DNA of 64,000 nt, taken from positions 124,001 to 188,000 of the forward strand of contig NZ_VFTC01000010.1 of the NCBI RefSeq assembly GCF_007003975.1, in the 5' to 3' direction. Origin of the DNA: Mesorhizobium sp. WSM4306 (lineage in GTDB: Bacteria; Pseudomonadota; Alphaproteobacteria; Rhizobiales; Rhizobiaceae). The notes under the pieces were generated by a model. That model was not told the origin of the DNA. It saw only the letters and a program-made list of their open reading frames with translations, and did no database searches. Positions 14,718 to 23,175 of this stretch are shown piece after piece. Position numbers and translations under genes: made by a program. How positions within the stretch are numbered: position 1 is the first letter of the stretch; each line of letters opens with the position of its first letter.

Positions 14718-16070
14718 TTAGCCCAGCAATTGCTTGCTCAGCCGCGCGCATTGCACGCGAATATCCGGAATGGCATCGATCTCGAAGAAGGTTCCCCGGG
14801 TCAGCGGTCCGACGGCGAGGATCTTGGCTGAAACCGAACCGTCGCCGGCGATGATTTCGCATTTGGCCGAGACATCGAGGCCAAGCCGCAGCGGGTCGGG
14901 CCGCGCCAGGCCGCGGTCGACCAGCGAGCGCACGACACTGTTCGATGTCGTCGAGATGTCCCTGGCGATGCCCGTGCAATCGTAGATGCGGGCGACCTGG
15001 AGCGTCTCGAGCGCCTGCGTGTGGCGTGACTGGATGTCGATGGAGAAGCCATCGCCCGCCTCGATGCCGACGACACGGCCGGCGACGGGCCGGATGCGGC
15101 CGGTGCGCACCGCCTCGGTGACACGGGCATGCACCTCCGGCGCCAGGCGGTGGCGGTGGATATCCCACCAGGCTTTGGTGTGCTCGACGAAGCGACGCTT
15201 GGCCGAGGATGGCCAGTTCTGCCAGATCTTCTGGTTGAAGGGCCGCAGACCATCGACGACGTCGCGCCAGTCGATGCCGGCTTTCTGGTTTTCGCGGATC
15301 AGGTCGCGGAACCAGCCGACGAAATAGGACAGCTGGGTGCCGAACGGAATGTCGGCGACGTCGAGCTTGATCGGGTTGCCCTTGCGGTGCGGCGACGGCA
15401 GCAGGCCGCGCCGCGACACGGCGACGATCTCGCCCTTGTGGCCACGCTGCTCGAGCGACAGGAAGGCGTCGACCATACTCAGCCCGGTGCCCAGCACCAG
15501 CACGCGGGCTTCAGGATCGAGCGCGGTGTCGGCCTCGGTGCCCATGCGGATGGCGTGGCCCTGGCCGGCGCCGGGCTGTTCGTCATGGCCGGTGGCAAGC
15601 ACCGCCAGATGCGCCACCACGCTGGTGCCGTTGGCCAGCGTCACCTCGACGCCGGAAGAGGTCGGCGAGATCGACAGGCTCTCCTCGCGGATCAGGCGCA
15701 GGCGGCCGGTTCCCTTTTCCCGCACTTCGAGTTCGTCCAAAAGTTCCTTGAGATAGCGGGCATAGACGCTGCGCGGCGCGTAGAATGGTGTCTGCGGCGT
15801 CTGCTCCTGGCTCACCAGGCCGCGCGCCTGCAGCCAGCGCCAGAAATTGCCGGGATCGTCGGCATAGGCGCTCATCCCTGCCGCGCTGACATTGAGCACA
15901 TGTGCCGACAAGAGCGTCGAATAGGCGATGCCCTGGCCGAAATGCGGACGTTTTTCGATCAGCGTCACGCGCAGATCGGGGTGGGGCGATTTGAGGAGAT
16001 GCGCGGCAAGCACGACGCCGCTGGCGCCGCCGCCGACTACAATGATCGAATTGGTGCGCCCGACACTCAT
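14718..16070 (-). CDS. FAD/NAD(P)-binding protein (NAD_binding_9 type)
   Basis: A 450-residue flavoprotein. It starts with a dinucleotide fold (IIVVGGGASGVVLAAHLL), has HFGQGIAYST and a second nucleotide site, VLVLGTGLSMVDAFLSL, near residue 190. Proteins of this type are annotated broadly as FAD/NAD(P)-binding without a proven reaction. It follows the Rrf2 regulator by 16 bp on the same strand and is near the taurine genes, so a role in sulfur or redox metabolism is plausible but inferred. Confidence 0.8.
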   Translation of the reverse strand: MSVGRTNSIIVVGGGASGVVLAAHLLKSPHPDLRVTLIEKRPHFGQGIAYSTLLSAHVLNVSAAGMSAYADDPGNFWRWLQARGLVSQEQTPQTPFYAPRSVYARYLKELLDELEVREKGTGRLRLIREESLSISPTSSGVEVTLANGTSVVAHLAVLATGHDEQPGAGQGHAIRMGTEADTALDPEARVLVLGTGLSMVDAFLSLEQRGHKGEIVAVSRRGLLPSPHRKGNPIKLDVADIPFGTQLSYFVGWFRDLIRENQKAGIDWRDVVDGLRPFNQKIWQNWPSSAKRRFVEHTKAWWDIHRHRLAPEVHARVTEAVRTGRIRPVAGRVVGIEAGDGFSIDIQSRHTQALETLQVARIYDCTGIARDISTTSNSVVRSLVDRGLARPDPLRLGLDVSAKCEIIAGDGSVSAKILAVGPLTRGTFFEIDAIPDIRVQCARLSKQLLG

Positions 16071-16086
16071 GCGCGCACGCTCAGAT

Positions 16087-16563
16087 TCAGGCGAGGACCT
16101 TTTGCGTCAGCGGCAGGCCGTCGATGCCCCTCGCGACCGTAAGGTCGTCGAGGACGATGTCGCGCATCTCGGCCAGCGTGCGCTGGTCGAGCACCTCGGC
16201 GATCGCCTGCCGGACCTCGAGCATCAGATGTCGGACTTGGCATGTCGCCTCATTGCAGTCTTCGCAGCGCTGATACTGGGTGCGGCTGGCGCACGGGATG
16301 GGTGCCAGCGGTCCGTCGAGCACGCGCACGACATGGCCGACCTTGATCTCGTCGGCCGGGCGCGCCAGGCGATAGCCGCCTTCCTTGCCCTTGCGGCTCT
16401 GGACGAAGCCGGCATTGCGCAATTCGCCGAGAATGGCGTCGAGGAATTTCTTCGGGATGTTGTTGCCGCTGGCGATGTCGCCGACGAAGGCGAGCTGACC
16501 GGCCGGCAGTTGCGCCAGATGGACCAGCGCCTTGAGCCCGTACTTGCCTTTTTTGGTGAGCAT
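16087..16563 (-). CDS. Rrf2-family transcriptional regulator
   Basis: A 158-residue regulator starting MLTKKGKYGLKALVHLAQLP, the typical Rrf2 N-terminus, with recognition helix region NNIPKKFLDAILGELRNAGF. The segment CASRTQYQRCEDCNEATC carries four cysteines and could hold an iron-sulfur cluster or sense thiols. Members control cysteine synthesis, iron or nitrosative stress. Its place between sulfur genes suggests a CysR/CymR-like role; that is inference. Its leader holds a nested hairpin at 16581-16622. Confidence 0.9.
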   Translation of the reverse strand: MLTKKGKYGLKALVHLAQLPAGQLAFVGDIASGNNIPKKFLDAILGELRNAGFVQSRKGKEGGYRLARPADEIKVGHVVRVLDGPLAPIPCASRTQYQRCEDCNEATCQVRHLMLEVRQAIAEVLDQRTLAEMRDIVLDDLTVARGIDGLPLTQKVLA

Positions 16564-16580
16564 AGAGTGAACGTTTCCCT

Positions 16581-16622
16581 GTCAGGCGATGGCTCGAAAC
16601 CATCGGTTGCGAAACGCCTGAC
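16581..16622 (-). promoter_or_regulatory. Nested hairpin in the rrf2 leader
   Basis: GTCAGGCG (16581-16588) pairs with CGCCTGAC (16615-16622), and inside it ATGG (16589-16592) pairs with CCAT (16600-16603). The element lies 18-59 bases upstream of the rrf2 start, so it would be in the 5' leader RNA or act as an operator. It does not match a riboswitch that I recognise. The rest of the gap 16623-16994 shows no supported gene. Confidence 0.45.
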
Positions 16623-16994
16623 GTGCCTCCCCTCCGCGTGCAAGCTGCTTCGAGACATAAATTCTAGTGACATGATATACAAGTCGAGAAACCTTGATTT
16701 TGCTTCGTTTTCACGCCGCAGAGGGGACTTTAGCGGGGCTTTGTGCCGTTAAGGTCACAGACTGGGCCGCAAAGGCAGGCGGATGCCGCGAGCGATCATG
16801 GTGGCAGAGTGGCCGCGCATCGTCTCCTCCATTCCTCAATGTCGATAAGATTACTATACTTACCCCCGAACCGTCGGAACGTGTTTTCAAATCGGCGGCT
16901 ATTTGCAGCATGGATTTGCTCAGCCAAGGCGCTGCGCGCAATCTCGTTCGCTGTGGGCGACCAAGATCGGTATGGGCGGGGCCCAACCCTCCGC

Positions 16995-17603
16995 TCAGGA
17001 CTGGGCGCCGTCGCGTTGCACCTTGTCAGACTTGGCGGGTTTGGCCACCGGTATGCCGCTCGAGCGCAGCATCCAGCGGTGGCCGTCGCTGCGCAAATCG
17101 GTCAGGCTGAGCGGCTCGACATCGATCCTGCGGCAGGCCGCAAGGGGCGCACCGAGGACGTGAACGATGGCCGCACGGATGACGCTGGCATGTGTGACCG
17201 CGACGGTGTGGCCGCTCGTCCGAATCAGGTCGTCTAAGAAGCTCGCGGTGCGACGCGCCACATCGGCCAGCGACTCGCCGCCATGCGGAGCGGCCTCGGC
17301 ATCGCCGAGCCAGGCGGCGACGCCGTTGGGATCAAGCGCCTGCACCTCCGCGAAACCCTTGCCGGCCCAGCTGCCAAAATCCTGCTCGGCCAGCAGCGGC
17401 TCGACCGACGGTTTGAGCCCCATCGCCTCGGCGGTCTGGCGGGCGCGCAGCGCCGGGCCGGTCCAGACCCGGTCGGCACCGCGCAGGGTCATCGTTGCCG
17501 CCAGCGCCAAAGATCGCGGCTCCAGCGCCTCGTCGAGGGGGAACGACCCCTTGCGCATGGCGGGCGTTGCGCCGCTGCAGATCAGGGTCAGGCGTACCAG
17601 CAT
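16995..17603 (-). CDS. Histidine phosphatase superfamily protein, catalytic histidine replaced
   Basis: A 202-residue protein of the phosphoglycerate mutase fold: LTLICSGAT at the start, VWTGPALRARQTAEAMGL, then FGSWAGKGFAEV, GGESLADVARR and VAVTHASVIRA. The usual RHGE/RHGT motif at the start reads ICSGAT, so the phosphate-accepting histidine is absent, while the second histidine (VTHAS) remains. It may be inactive or bind a ligand only. It is divergent from tauA across a palindrome. Confidence 0.75.
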   Translation of the reverse strand: MLVRLTLICSGATPAMRKGSFPLDEALEPRSLALAATMTLRGADRVWTGPALRARQTAEAMGLKPSVEPLLAEQDFGSWAGKGFAEVQALDPNGVAAWLGDAEAAPHGGESLADVARRTASFLDDLIRTSGHTVAVTHASVIRAAIVHVLGAPLAACRRIDVEPLSLTDLRSDGHRWMLRSSGIPVAKPAKSDKVQRDGAQS

Positions 17604-17657
17604 GAAAAGCTGCCTCTTTCCGGCCAGCCGGGCCGGCGGATTGATGGTTTGCGCCGG

Positions 17658-17679
17658 CTCTACACGGTCGCGTGTAGAG
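17658..17679. promoter_or_regulatory. Perfect 9-bp-arm palindrome between phosphatase and tauA
   Basis: CTCTACACG (17658-17666) and CGTGTAGAG (17671-17679) are exact reverse complements with a 4-base spacer. It sits between the divergent genes at 17603 and 17822 and could be an operator for either or both. Confidence 0.5.
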
Positions 17680-17821
17680 TATCACGGTTCATTGACGGGT
17701 ATCGGCCGGTGGCTTTTTTCTAACAAGCGCGTCTTGCTTGGAAGGATTTAACTCTACAACAACGATAGAATTAGCTGACTATGAACAGGCATCCGGTTTT
17801 TCTCATTTCATGGAGCCTTTC

Positions 17822-18835
17822 ATGTCCAGCATTTCGCGACGCATTATTCTCCTGTCGTCGGCAGCCTTGGCGGGTGCGGCCTTCCTCGGCCCGGCCCAGG
17901 CGCAGGACCTCAAGATCACCATCGGCTACCAGACGGTGGTGGAACCTTCGAAAGTAGCGCAGGCTGACGGCGCCTATGAAAAGGCGACCAAGGCCACGAT
18001 CGACTGGCGCAAATTCGATTCCGGCGCCGATGTCATCGCCGCCGTCGCCTCCGGCTCGGTCGATATCGGCTATGTCGGCTCGAGCCCGCTGGCCGCTGCC
18101 GCCAGCCGAGAACTGCCGATCCAGACCATCTTCGTCGTCGGCCTGATCGGCGAATCCGAAGCGCTGGTTGCCCGCAACGGCTCCGGCATCGAGAAGATCG
18201 CCGACCTCGCCGGCAAGAAGGTGGCGGTGCCGTTCGTGTCGACCACGCATTACAGCCTGCTCGCGGCGCTGAAGCATGAAAACGTCGATCCGAAGTCGGT
18301 CGAGATCCTCAATCTCAGGCCGCCGGAAATCGCCGCCGCCTTCGCCCGCGGCGACATCGACGCCGCCTATGTCTGGGATCCGGCGCTCGGCCAGATCAAG
18401 ACCTCCGGCAAGGTGGTGCTGGACTCCTCGCAGGTTGCCGCCTGGGGCGCGCCGACCTTCGACGCCTGGATCGTGCGCACCGACTTTGCCGAAAAGAACC
18501 CGGAAGCCGTGCGCGACTTCGTCAAGGTGACCGGCGAATCCTATGCCCAGTTCCTGGCCAAGCCGGACGCCTGGTCGGTGTCGTCGCCGGAGGCTGCAAA
18601 GATCGCCAAGCTTACCGGCGCCAGGCTGGAAGAAGTGCCACAGCTGCTCAAAGGCTACGTCTTCCCGACGCTGGAAGAGCAGGCGTCGGAAAAATTCCTC
18701 GGCGGCGGCACGGTCAAGGCGATCGAGGCGGCGTCGGCCTTCCTCAAGGAGCAGGGCAAGATCGACGCCGTGCTGCCCGACTATTCGAAATACGTGTCGT
18801 CGAAATACGTCACCGAAGCCCTGGCTTCGAACTGA
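17822..18835 (+). CDS. tauA: Taurine ABC transporter, substrate-binding protein
   Basis: A 337-residue periplasmic binding protein with a signal peptide (MSSISRRIILLSSAALAGAA, cleavage likely after PAQAQ). The mature part closely follows known TauA: GYQTVVEPSKVAQAD, DWRKFDSG, GSSPLAAAAS, VPFVSTTHYSLLAALKH and YVWDPALG. It should deliver taurine or related sulfonates to TauBC. ATG 17822 follows GGAG by 6 bases; an ATG at 17810 is less likely. Controlled with the tau-ssuD unit, probably by sulfur supply. Confidence 0.93.
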   Translation: MSSISRRIILLSSAALAGAAFLGPAQAQDLKITIGYQTVVEPSKVAQADGAYEKATKATIDWRKFDSGADVIAAVASGSVDIGYVGSSPLAAAASRELPIQTIFVVGLIGESEALVARNGSGIEKIADLAGKKVAVPFVSTTHYSLLAALKHENVDPKSVEILNLRPPEIAAAFARGDIDAAYVWDPALGQIKTSGKVVLDSSQVAAWGAPTFDAWIVRTDFAEKNPEAVRDFVKVTGESYAQFLAKPDAWSVSSPEAAKIAKLTGARLEEVPQLLKGYVFPTLEEQASEKFLGGGTVKAIEAASAFLKEQGKIDAVLPDYSKYVSSKYVTEALASN

Positions 18836-18928
18836 CACCTGAGTTTTAAAGCGTCCTTTGCGTGCCCTGGCGGACACGCGGCGCTCTCGTGACACGCGCG
18901 GTTTCTTCTTCCCTGACGCCGCGTGTTG

Positions 18929-18970
18929 CCTGTCCCGGAGCCGCTAAACGAGGAGCGGTTTCGGGGCAGG
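18929..18970 (+). promoter_or_regulatory. Hairpin between tauA and tauB
   Basis: CCTGTCCCG (18929-18937) pairs with CGGGGCAGG (18962-18970) with one G-T pair, with an inner GCCGCT/AGCGGT stem. It lies in the 159-bp gap after the binding-protein gene. Such hairpins often protect the upstream message and let the binding protein be made in excess. Confidence 0.5.
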
Positions 18971-18994
18971 CTGATCTCTTTCGGAGCCTGTTCC

Positions 18995-19762
18995 ATGCCC
19001 CATCTCGTCCTAGACAAGGTCTCGGTTCACTATGACGGCCAGCCGGCCGTCGAGCGGGTATCGATCGATGTCGCCAAGGGCGATTTCGTCGTGCTGGTCG
19101 GCCGCTCCGGTTGCGGCAAGACCTCGCTGCTCAATGTCGCCGCCGGCCTGGTCGAGCCCGCGCGTGGTGTAGCCACCATCGGCGGCTCACCGATCACCGG
19201 TCCAGGCCCGGACCGCGCCGTGGTGTTCCAAAACGATGCTTTGTTTCCCTGGCTGACGGCGCGTGAAAACGTCGCCTTTGCGCTACGGCTGCGCGGCGTG
19301 CCGCAGGCGGAGCGAGGACGCCGTGCCGACGACCTGCTCAAGCTGGTGAAACTCGAGGGCGTCGGCGACAAGCACATCTGGGAATTGTCGGGCGGCATGC
19401 GCCAGCGCGTGGGGTTGGCCCGCGCGCTCGCCGCCGAACCGGAATTCCTGCTGCTCGATGAGCCGCTCGGCGCGCTCGATGCACTGACACGCGAGCGCAT
19501 GCAGACGACGCTCCTCGATTTGTGGACCGCCGCCCAGGTCGGCGTGTTGATGGTGACCCACGGCATCGAGGAGGCGCTGGTGCTGGCCACCCGCATCATT
19601 GTGCTGGCGCCCGGACCGGGACGCGTGGTGCGGACATTCGAGACCGGTTTCAGCCGGCGCTATGCCTCAGGCGAGCCCATCCGCTCCATCAAGGCCGACC
19701 CTGCCTTTGCCGCGGCGCGCGGCGAACTGACCGATGCGATCTTCGAAGGAGAGCCGGCATGA
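18995..19762 (+). CDS. tauB: Taurine ABC transporter, ATPase
   Basis: A 255-residue ABC ATPase with Walker A GRSGCGKTS, Q-loop VVFQNDALFPWLTARENV, signature LSGGMRQRVGLARAL, Walker B EFLLLDEPLGALDALTR and the switch histidine in VTHGIEEAL. It drives TauC-mediated import in the inner membrane. The start at 18995 fits the family N-terminus (MPHLVLDKVSV). It overlaps tauC by ATGA. Confidence 0.93.
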   Translation: MPHLVLDKVSVHYDGQPAVERVSIDVAKGDFVVLVGRSGCGKTSLLNVAAGLVEPARGVATIGGSPITGPGPDRAVVFQNDALFPWLTARENVAFALRLRGVPQAERGRRADDLLKLVKLEGVGDKHIWELSGGMRQRVGLARALAAEPEFLLLDEPLGALDALTRERMQTTLLDLWTAAQVGVLMVTHGIEEALVLATRIIVLAPGPGRVVRTFETGFSRRYASGEPIRSIKADPAFAAARGELTDAIFEGEPA

Positions 19763-20619
19763 GCGTCACCTCGTACAATGAGCGGCCGACCATCAAGGCC
19801 GGCGAAACCGATACCATCTCGGTGCCGTGGTCGCGGCCGCGGCCTAAACGCAGCTGGATCTCTTCCCGCGCGGTCAGCGCCGTTACCATTCTGGTCGTGC
19901 TGGCGGCCTGGGCGCTGTCGGCCCGCCTGCAGCTGGTGTCGCCGGTGTTTTTGCCCTCGCCCGCCGCCGTGTGGACCAAATTCATTGTCGTCGCCCGCGA
20001 CGGCTTCGTCGACGCCACTCTGCTACAACATATTGTCGCCAGCCTCGGCCGTGTGTTCGCGGCACTGGTCGCGGCCATCGTCATCGGCGTCCCCGTCGGC
20101 CTCGCCATCGGCATTTCGACGGTCGGGCGCGGCATCTTCGATCCGCTGCTCGAATTCCTGCGGCCGATCCCGCCGCTCGCCTATCTGCCGCTGGTCATCA
20201 TCTGGTTTGGTATCGGCGAACCGTCAAAGATCCTGGTCATCGCCATTGCCATGCTGGCGCCGGTGGCGCTGTCGACCGCATCGGGCGTGCGCGGCGTGTC
20301 GCAGGAGCGTATTAATGCGGCGCGCTCGCTCGGCGCAACACGGGTCCAGGTGGTGCGTCACGTCATCGTGCCTAGCGCGCTGCCGTCGATCCTGACCGGC
20401 CTGCGCATCGCGCTCGGCGCCGGCTGGTCGACGCTGGTCGCGGCCGAGCTGGTGGCGGCGACGCGCGGCCTCGGCTTCATGATCCAGTCGGCCGCCCAGT
20501 TCCTGGTCACCGATGTCGTGGTGATGGGCATTCTGGTGATCGCGACCATAGCCTTTGTGCTGGAATTCATCATCCGCCGGATTGAGCGTCAGCTGGTTCC
20601 GTGGGCGGGAAAGGACTGA
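19759..20619 (+). CDS. tauC: Taurine ABC transporter, permease
   Basis: A 286-residue inner-membrane permease with about six spans. The cytoplasmic EAA-type loop that contacts the ATPase is INAARSLGATRVQVVRHVIV near residue 180. It starts in the ATGA overlap with tauB. The sequence fits the TauC/SsuC group; the neighbouring TauA decides the name. Confidence 0.92.
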   Translation: MSVTSYNERPTIKAGETDTISVPWSRPRPKRSWISSRAVSAVTILVVLAAWALSARLQLVSPVFLPSPAAVWTKFIVVARDGFVDATLLQHIVASLGRVFAALVAAIVIGVPVGLAIGISTVGRGIFDPLLEFLRPIPPLAYLPLVIIWFGIGEPSKILVIAIAMLAPVALSTASGVRGVSQERINAARSLGATRVQVVRHVIVPSALPSILTGLRIALGAGWSTLVAAELVAATRGLGFMIQSAAQFLVTDVVVMGILVIATIAFVLEFIIRRIERQLVPWAGKD

Positions 20620-20636
20620 CCGGGAGCAGAAGGAGA

Positions 20637-20825
20637 ATGACGATGACCCAATCCACCGCCGTGCTGTTCGCCCATCTCGGCAACTGGCTGCTCGCTTGGC
20701 GGGAGAAGCCTCGGCTGGAGCTGCAGCCAAAATCACCGGCGCCGGTGCAGCTCGACGCCGACCGCGACCGCCTGCCGCCACGCGACGAGGGTTTCTACTG
20801 GGCCTGGCAGTATTGGTCGCAGTGA
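20637..20825 (+). CDS. Small hypothetical protein in the taurine operon (62 aa)
   Basis: A 62-residue protein with a strong ribosome site (AAGGAG just before ATG 20637). It has a short amphipathic or hydrophobic N-terminus (TAVLFAHLGNWLLAWRE), a proline-rich middle and an aromatic end (GFYWAWQYWSQ). It lies 17 bp after tauC and 81 bp before ssuD, so co-expression is likely. No family is recognised. Confidence 0.6.
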   Translation: MTMTQSTAVLFAHLGNWLLAWREKPRLELQPKSPAPVQLDADRDRLPPRDEGFYWAWQYWSQ

Positions 20826-20850
20826 GCCTGGCGGAAAATTTATCGTGCAG

Positions 20851-20873
20851 CGCCGGGCGCGAAACACCCGGCG
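20851..20873 (+). terminator. Hairpin before ssuD
   Basis: CGCCGGG (20851-20857) pairs with CCCGGCG (20867-20873), followed by TCTTTGCCGTTTCT. It could be a partial terminator or processing site between the 62-aa gene and ssuD. Confidence 0.4.
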
Positions 20874-20906
20874 TCTTTGCCGTTTCTAGTTTTTGAGGAT
20901 TTCATC

Positions 20907-22076
20907 ATGGCCGCCCAAATCAGCCCGCAAGCCAAGCCGCTCGATTTCTTCTGGTTCATTCCGACGCATGGCGATGGCTCCTATCTCGGTTCTGAACAGC
21001 AGCAGCGGCCGCCGGAGTTCGCGTATTTCAAGGAGATCGCGCAAGCGGTCGACCGGCTCGGCTTTCCAGGCGTGCTGCTGCCGACCGGGCAAAATTGCGA
21101 GGATTCCTGGATCACCGCCTCTGGCCTTGCGGCGCTGACCGAAAAGCTCAAATTCCTGGTGGCGCTGCGGCCCGGAGTGACGCTGCCGACCTTCGCGGCG
21201 CGCCAGACGGCGGCGCTTGATCGGCTGAGCAATGGCCGCCTGCTGCTCAATGTCGTGGTCGGCGGCAACCCGACGGAGCTGGCCGGCGACGGCGTCTTCC
21301 TGCCGCATGACGAACGCTATGCCCAGGCACATGAATTCCTGACCATCTGGCGCGCGCTGGTGTCGGGGGAGCGTGTCAATTTCAACGGTAAATACTACCG
21401 TGTCGACAATGGCCGGCTCGATCTTTTGCCCAGCCAGGAGCGGCCGCCGCTCTATTTCGGCGGTTCGTCGGATGCCGGCCAGGAGCTCGCCGCCGATCTG
21501 GTCGACATGTACCTGACGTGGGGCGAACCGCCGGCTCAGGTGGCCGAAAAGCTCAGCGCGGCGCGCAAGAAGGCCGAACGGCGCGGCCGGAAACTGCGTT
21601 TCGGCATCCGGCTGCATTTCATCGTCCGCGAAACCGAGGACGAAGCCTGGCGCGCCGCCGACCGGCTGATCAGCCATGTCACCGACGCGCAGATCGAAAA
21701 CGCCCAGGCTCGCTTCACCAAGGAGATGGATTCCGTCGGCCAGCGGCGCATGGCCGAACTGCATGGCGGCCGCCGCGACAGGCTCGTGGTTTCGCCCAAT
21801 CTGTGGGCCGGCGTCGGCCTGGTGCGCGGTGGGGCCGGCACCGCGCTGGTCGGTTCGCCGGAGCAAATCGTCGAGCGCATACGCGAGTATCAGTCGATCG
21901 GCATCGACACCATCATCGGCTCCGGCTACCCGCATCTCGAGGAAGCCTACCGCGTCGCCGAGCTTCTGTTCCCGCGGCTTGGGCTAGGGACCAAACGGGC
22001 GCAGGCGCATGAAAACATCGCCAATGAATTCGCGGTCGGCTTCCACGGCGCCAGCCGCCTGCAGGCTTCGTCATAG
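20907..22076 (+). CDS. ssuD: FMNH2-dependent alkanesulfonate monooxygenase
   Basis: A 389-residue luciferase-like enzyme that frees sulfite from alkanesulfonates using reduced FMN. It matches SsuD along its whole length: [65 protein letters not shown] motif and [22 protein letters not shown] 20907 follows GAGGA. The flavin reductase SsuE that supplies FMNH2 is not in the window. It is unusual beside tauABC, which normally pairs with TauD. Confidence 0.95.
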   Translation: MAAQISPQAKPLDFFWFIPTHGDGSYLGSEQQQRPPEFAYFKEIAQAVDRLGFPGVLLPTGQNCEDSWITASGLAALTEKLKFLVALRPGVTLPTFAARQTAALDRLSNGRLLLNVVVGGNPTELAGDGVFLPHDERYAQAHEFLTIWRALVSGERVNFNGKYYRVDNGRLDLLPSQERPPLYFGGSSDAGQELAADLVDMYLTWGEPPAQVAEKLSAARKKAERRGRKLRFGIRLHFIVRETEDEAWRAADRLISHVTDAQIENAQARFTKEMDSVGQRRMAELHGGRRDRLVVSPNLWAGVGLVRGGAGTALVGSPEQIVERIREYQSIGIDTIIGSGYPHLEEAYRVAELLFPRLGLGTKRAQAHENIANEFAVGFHGASRLQASS

Positions 22077-22083
22077 ACTCGGC

Positions 22084-22269
22084 TTAACTGCGCGAGCGGC
22101 TCGCCCACACCATCCCGACCAGGCCAACCAGTATGGTGACGATGCCGATATAGAGCCATTGCGACTGGCCCGTCATGAAGCTGCCGCCGACCACGCCGAG
22201 GCCTTGCAGCGTCCACAGCGCGCCGATGGCCAAAACGATCAAGGCCAGCAGATATCTGAACAGTCTCAT
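22084..22269 (-). CDS. Small two-span membrane protein (61 aa)
   Basis: A 61-residue protein with two hydrophobic segments (FRYLLALIVLAIGALWTLQG and WLYIGIVTILVGLVGMVWAS) and a short loop. ATG 22269 has AAGGAA upstream; a longer frame to 22350 is rejected. It is convergent with ssuD. Function unknown. Confidence 0.6.
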   Translation of the reverse strand: MRLFRYLLALIVLAIGALWTLQGLGVVGGSFMTGQSQWLYIGIVTILVGLVGMVWASRSRS

Positions 22270-22570
22270 GGCCGAGATTCCTTTCCCAAGTCGATCGTCA
22301 ACTGCGTCATGGCAGTGATGAAAGAGCGAAAGGAAGAGGTCCAGTCGCACGTGTTCTTACTTGTATATTAAAACCTTATCTTGCTGAAGGTATCTGCACG
22401 ATCGCGCGAAAGCCGCCTGAAATACCCCCGGCACATCGCGATAACCCCCTGACAAACTGTTTCCCAGTGACTCCAAACGTGTGCCAGTGCCACGGAACCG
22501 CCAGATACCTGCCGCATTTCCTGCCTTATTCAGCACTTACCGGCTGAGGTCTGTAAAAGGAGCCTCCCAA

Positions 22571-22930
22571 GTGAACAAGAAGAACCAAACCGCGCTTGTC
22601 GCGGTAACGATCGCGGCTGGCCTGATGGTCGGCGCATCCGCCTCCTCCGCCGCCGGCCAATGCGGCCGTGCTTCCTGGTACGCACTGCACTCCCGGACCG
22701 CCAATGGCGAGCGCATGAACCCGTCGGCAATGACCGCCGCGCATCGCAGCCTGCCCTTCGGCACCAGGCTGAAGGTGACCAACCAGAACAATGGCCGCAG
22801 CGTCGTCGTGCGCATCAACGACCGCGGCCCGTTCATCAAGGGCCGCGTGCTCGACCTGTCGAAGGGCGCCGCCGGCCAGCTCGGCTTCATCGGCTCCGGC
22901 CATACCTCCGTCTGCATGGCGCGCGTCTGA
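22571..22930 (+). CDS. RlpA-like double-psi beta-barrel protein, secreted
   Basis: A 119-residue protein with a signal peptide ending near SASSAAG and one double-psi beta-barrel domain: [50 protein letters not shown] and [15 protein letters not shown]. The fold is that of RlpA septal lytic transglycosylases, but no SPOR domain is present, so it is a minimal form acting in the periplasm. GTG 22571 follows AAGGAG; ATG 22481 would put 30 residues before the signal peptide. Confidence 0.85.
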   Translation: MNKKNQTALVAVTIAAGLMVGASASSAAGQCGRASWYALHSRTANGERMNPSAMTAAHRSLPFGTRLKVTNQNNGRSVVVRINDRGPFIKGRVLDLSKGAAGQLGFIGSGHTSVCMARV

Positions 22931-22939
22931 TCTGTCCAG

Positions 22940-22961
22940 GTCCGGCCCATTCGGGCCGGAC
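22940..22961 (+). terminator. GC-rich hairpin after the RlpA-like gene
   Basis: GTCCGGCCC and GGGCCGGAC form a perfect 9-bp stem with a 4-base loop 10 bp after the stop. No T-run follows, so termination is likely only with Rho, or the stem protects the message. Confidence 0.5.
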
Positions 22962-23175
22962 GCATCCTATATCCGACGGCCGCGCTTTCGCAGCTGCACA
23001 TTGAGCCGGCTGGCCCCGTTCGAAGCGGATTCTCAAGGCCTTGGACCAAAGAATTGCATATGTCACGCCACGTGACGTATTGCGTCGCAGCAATATCTTG
23101 TTAACCTCCGCGCGAGACATTCAAGGATCGGCGCTGCTCGTCGTCCCTTCGGTCACGGCAGCTGCGGAGTACCTG

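Noticed and set aside
18836..18994. Riboswitch between tauA and tauB
   Set aside because: Only a simple hairpin is seen; it lies inside an operon and matches no riboswitch class I know.
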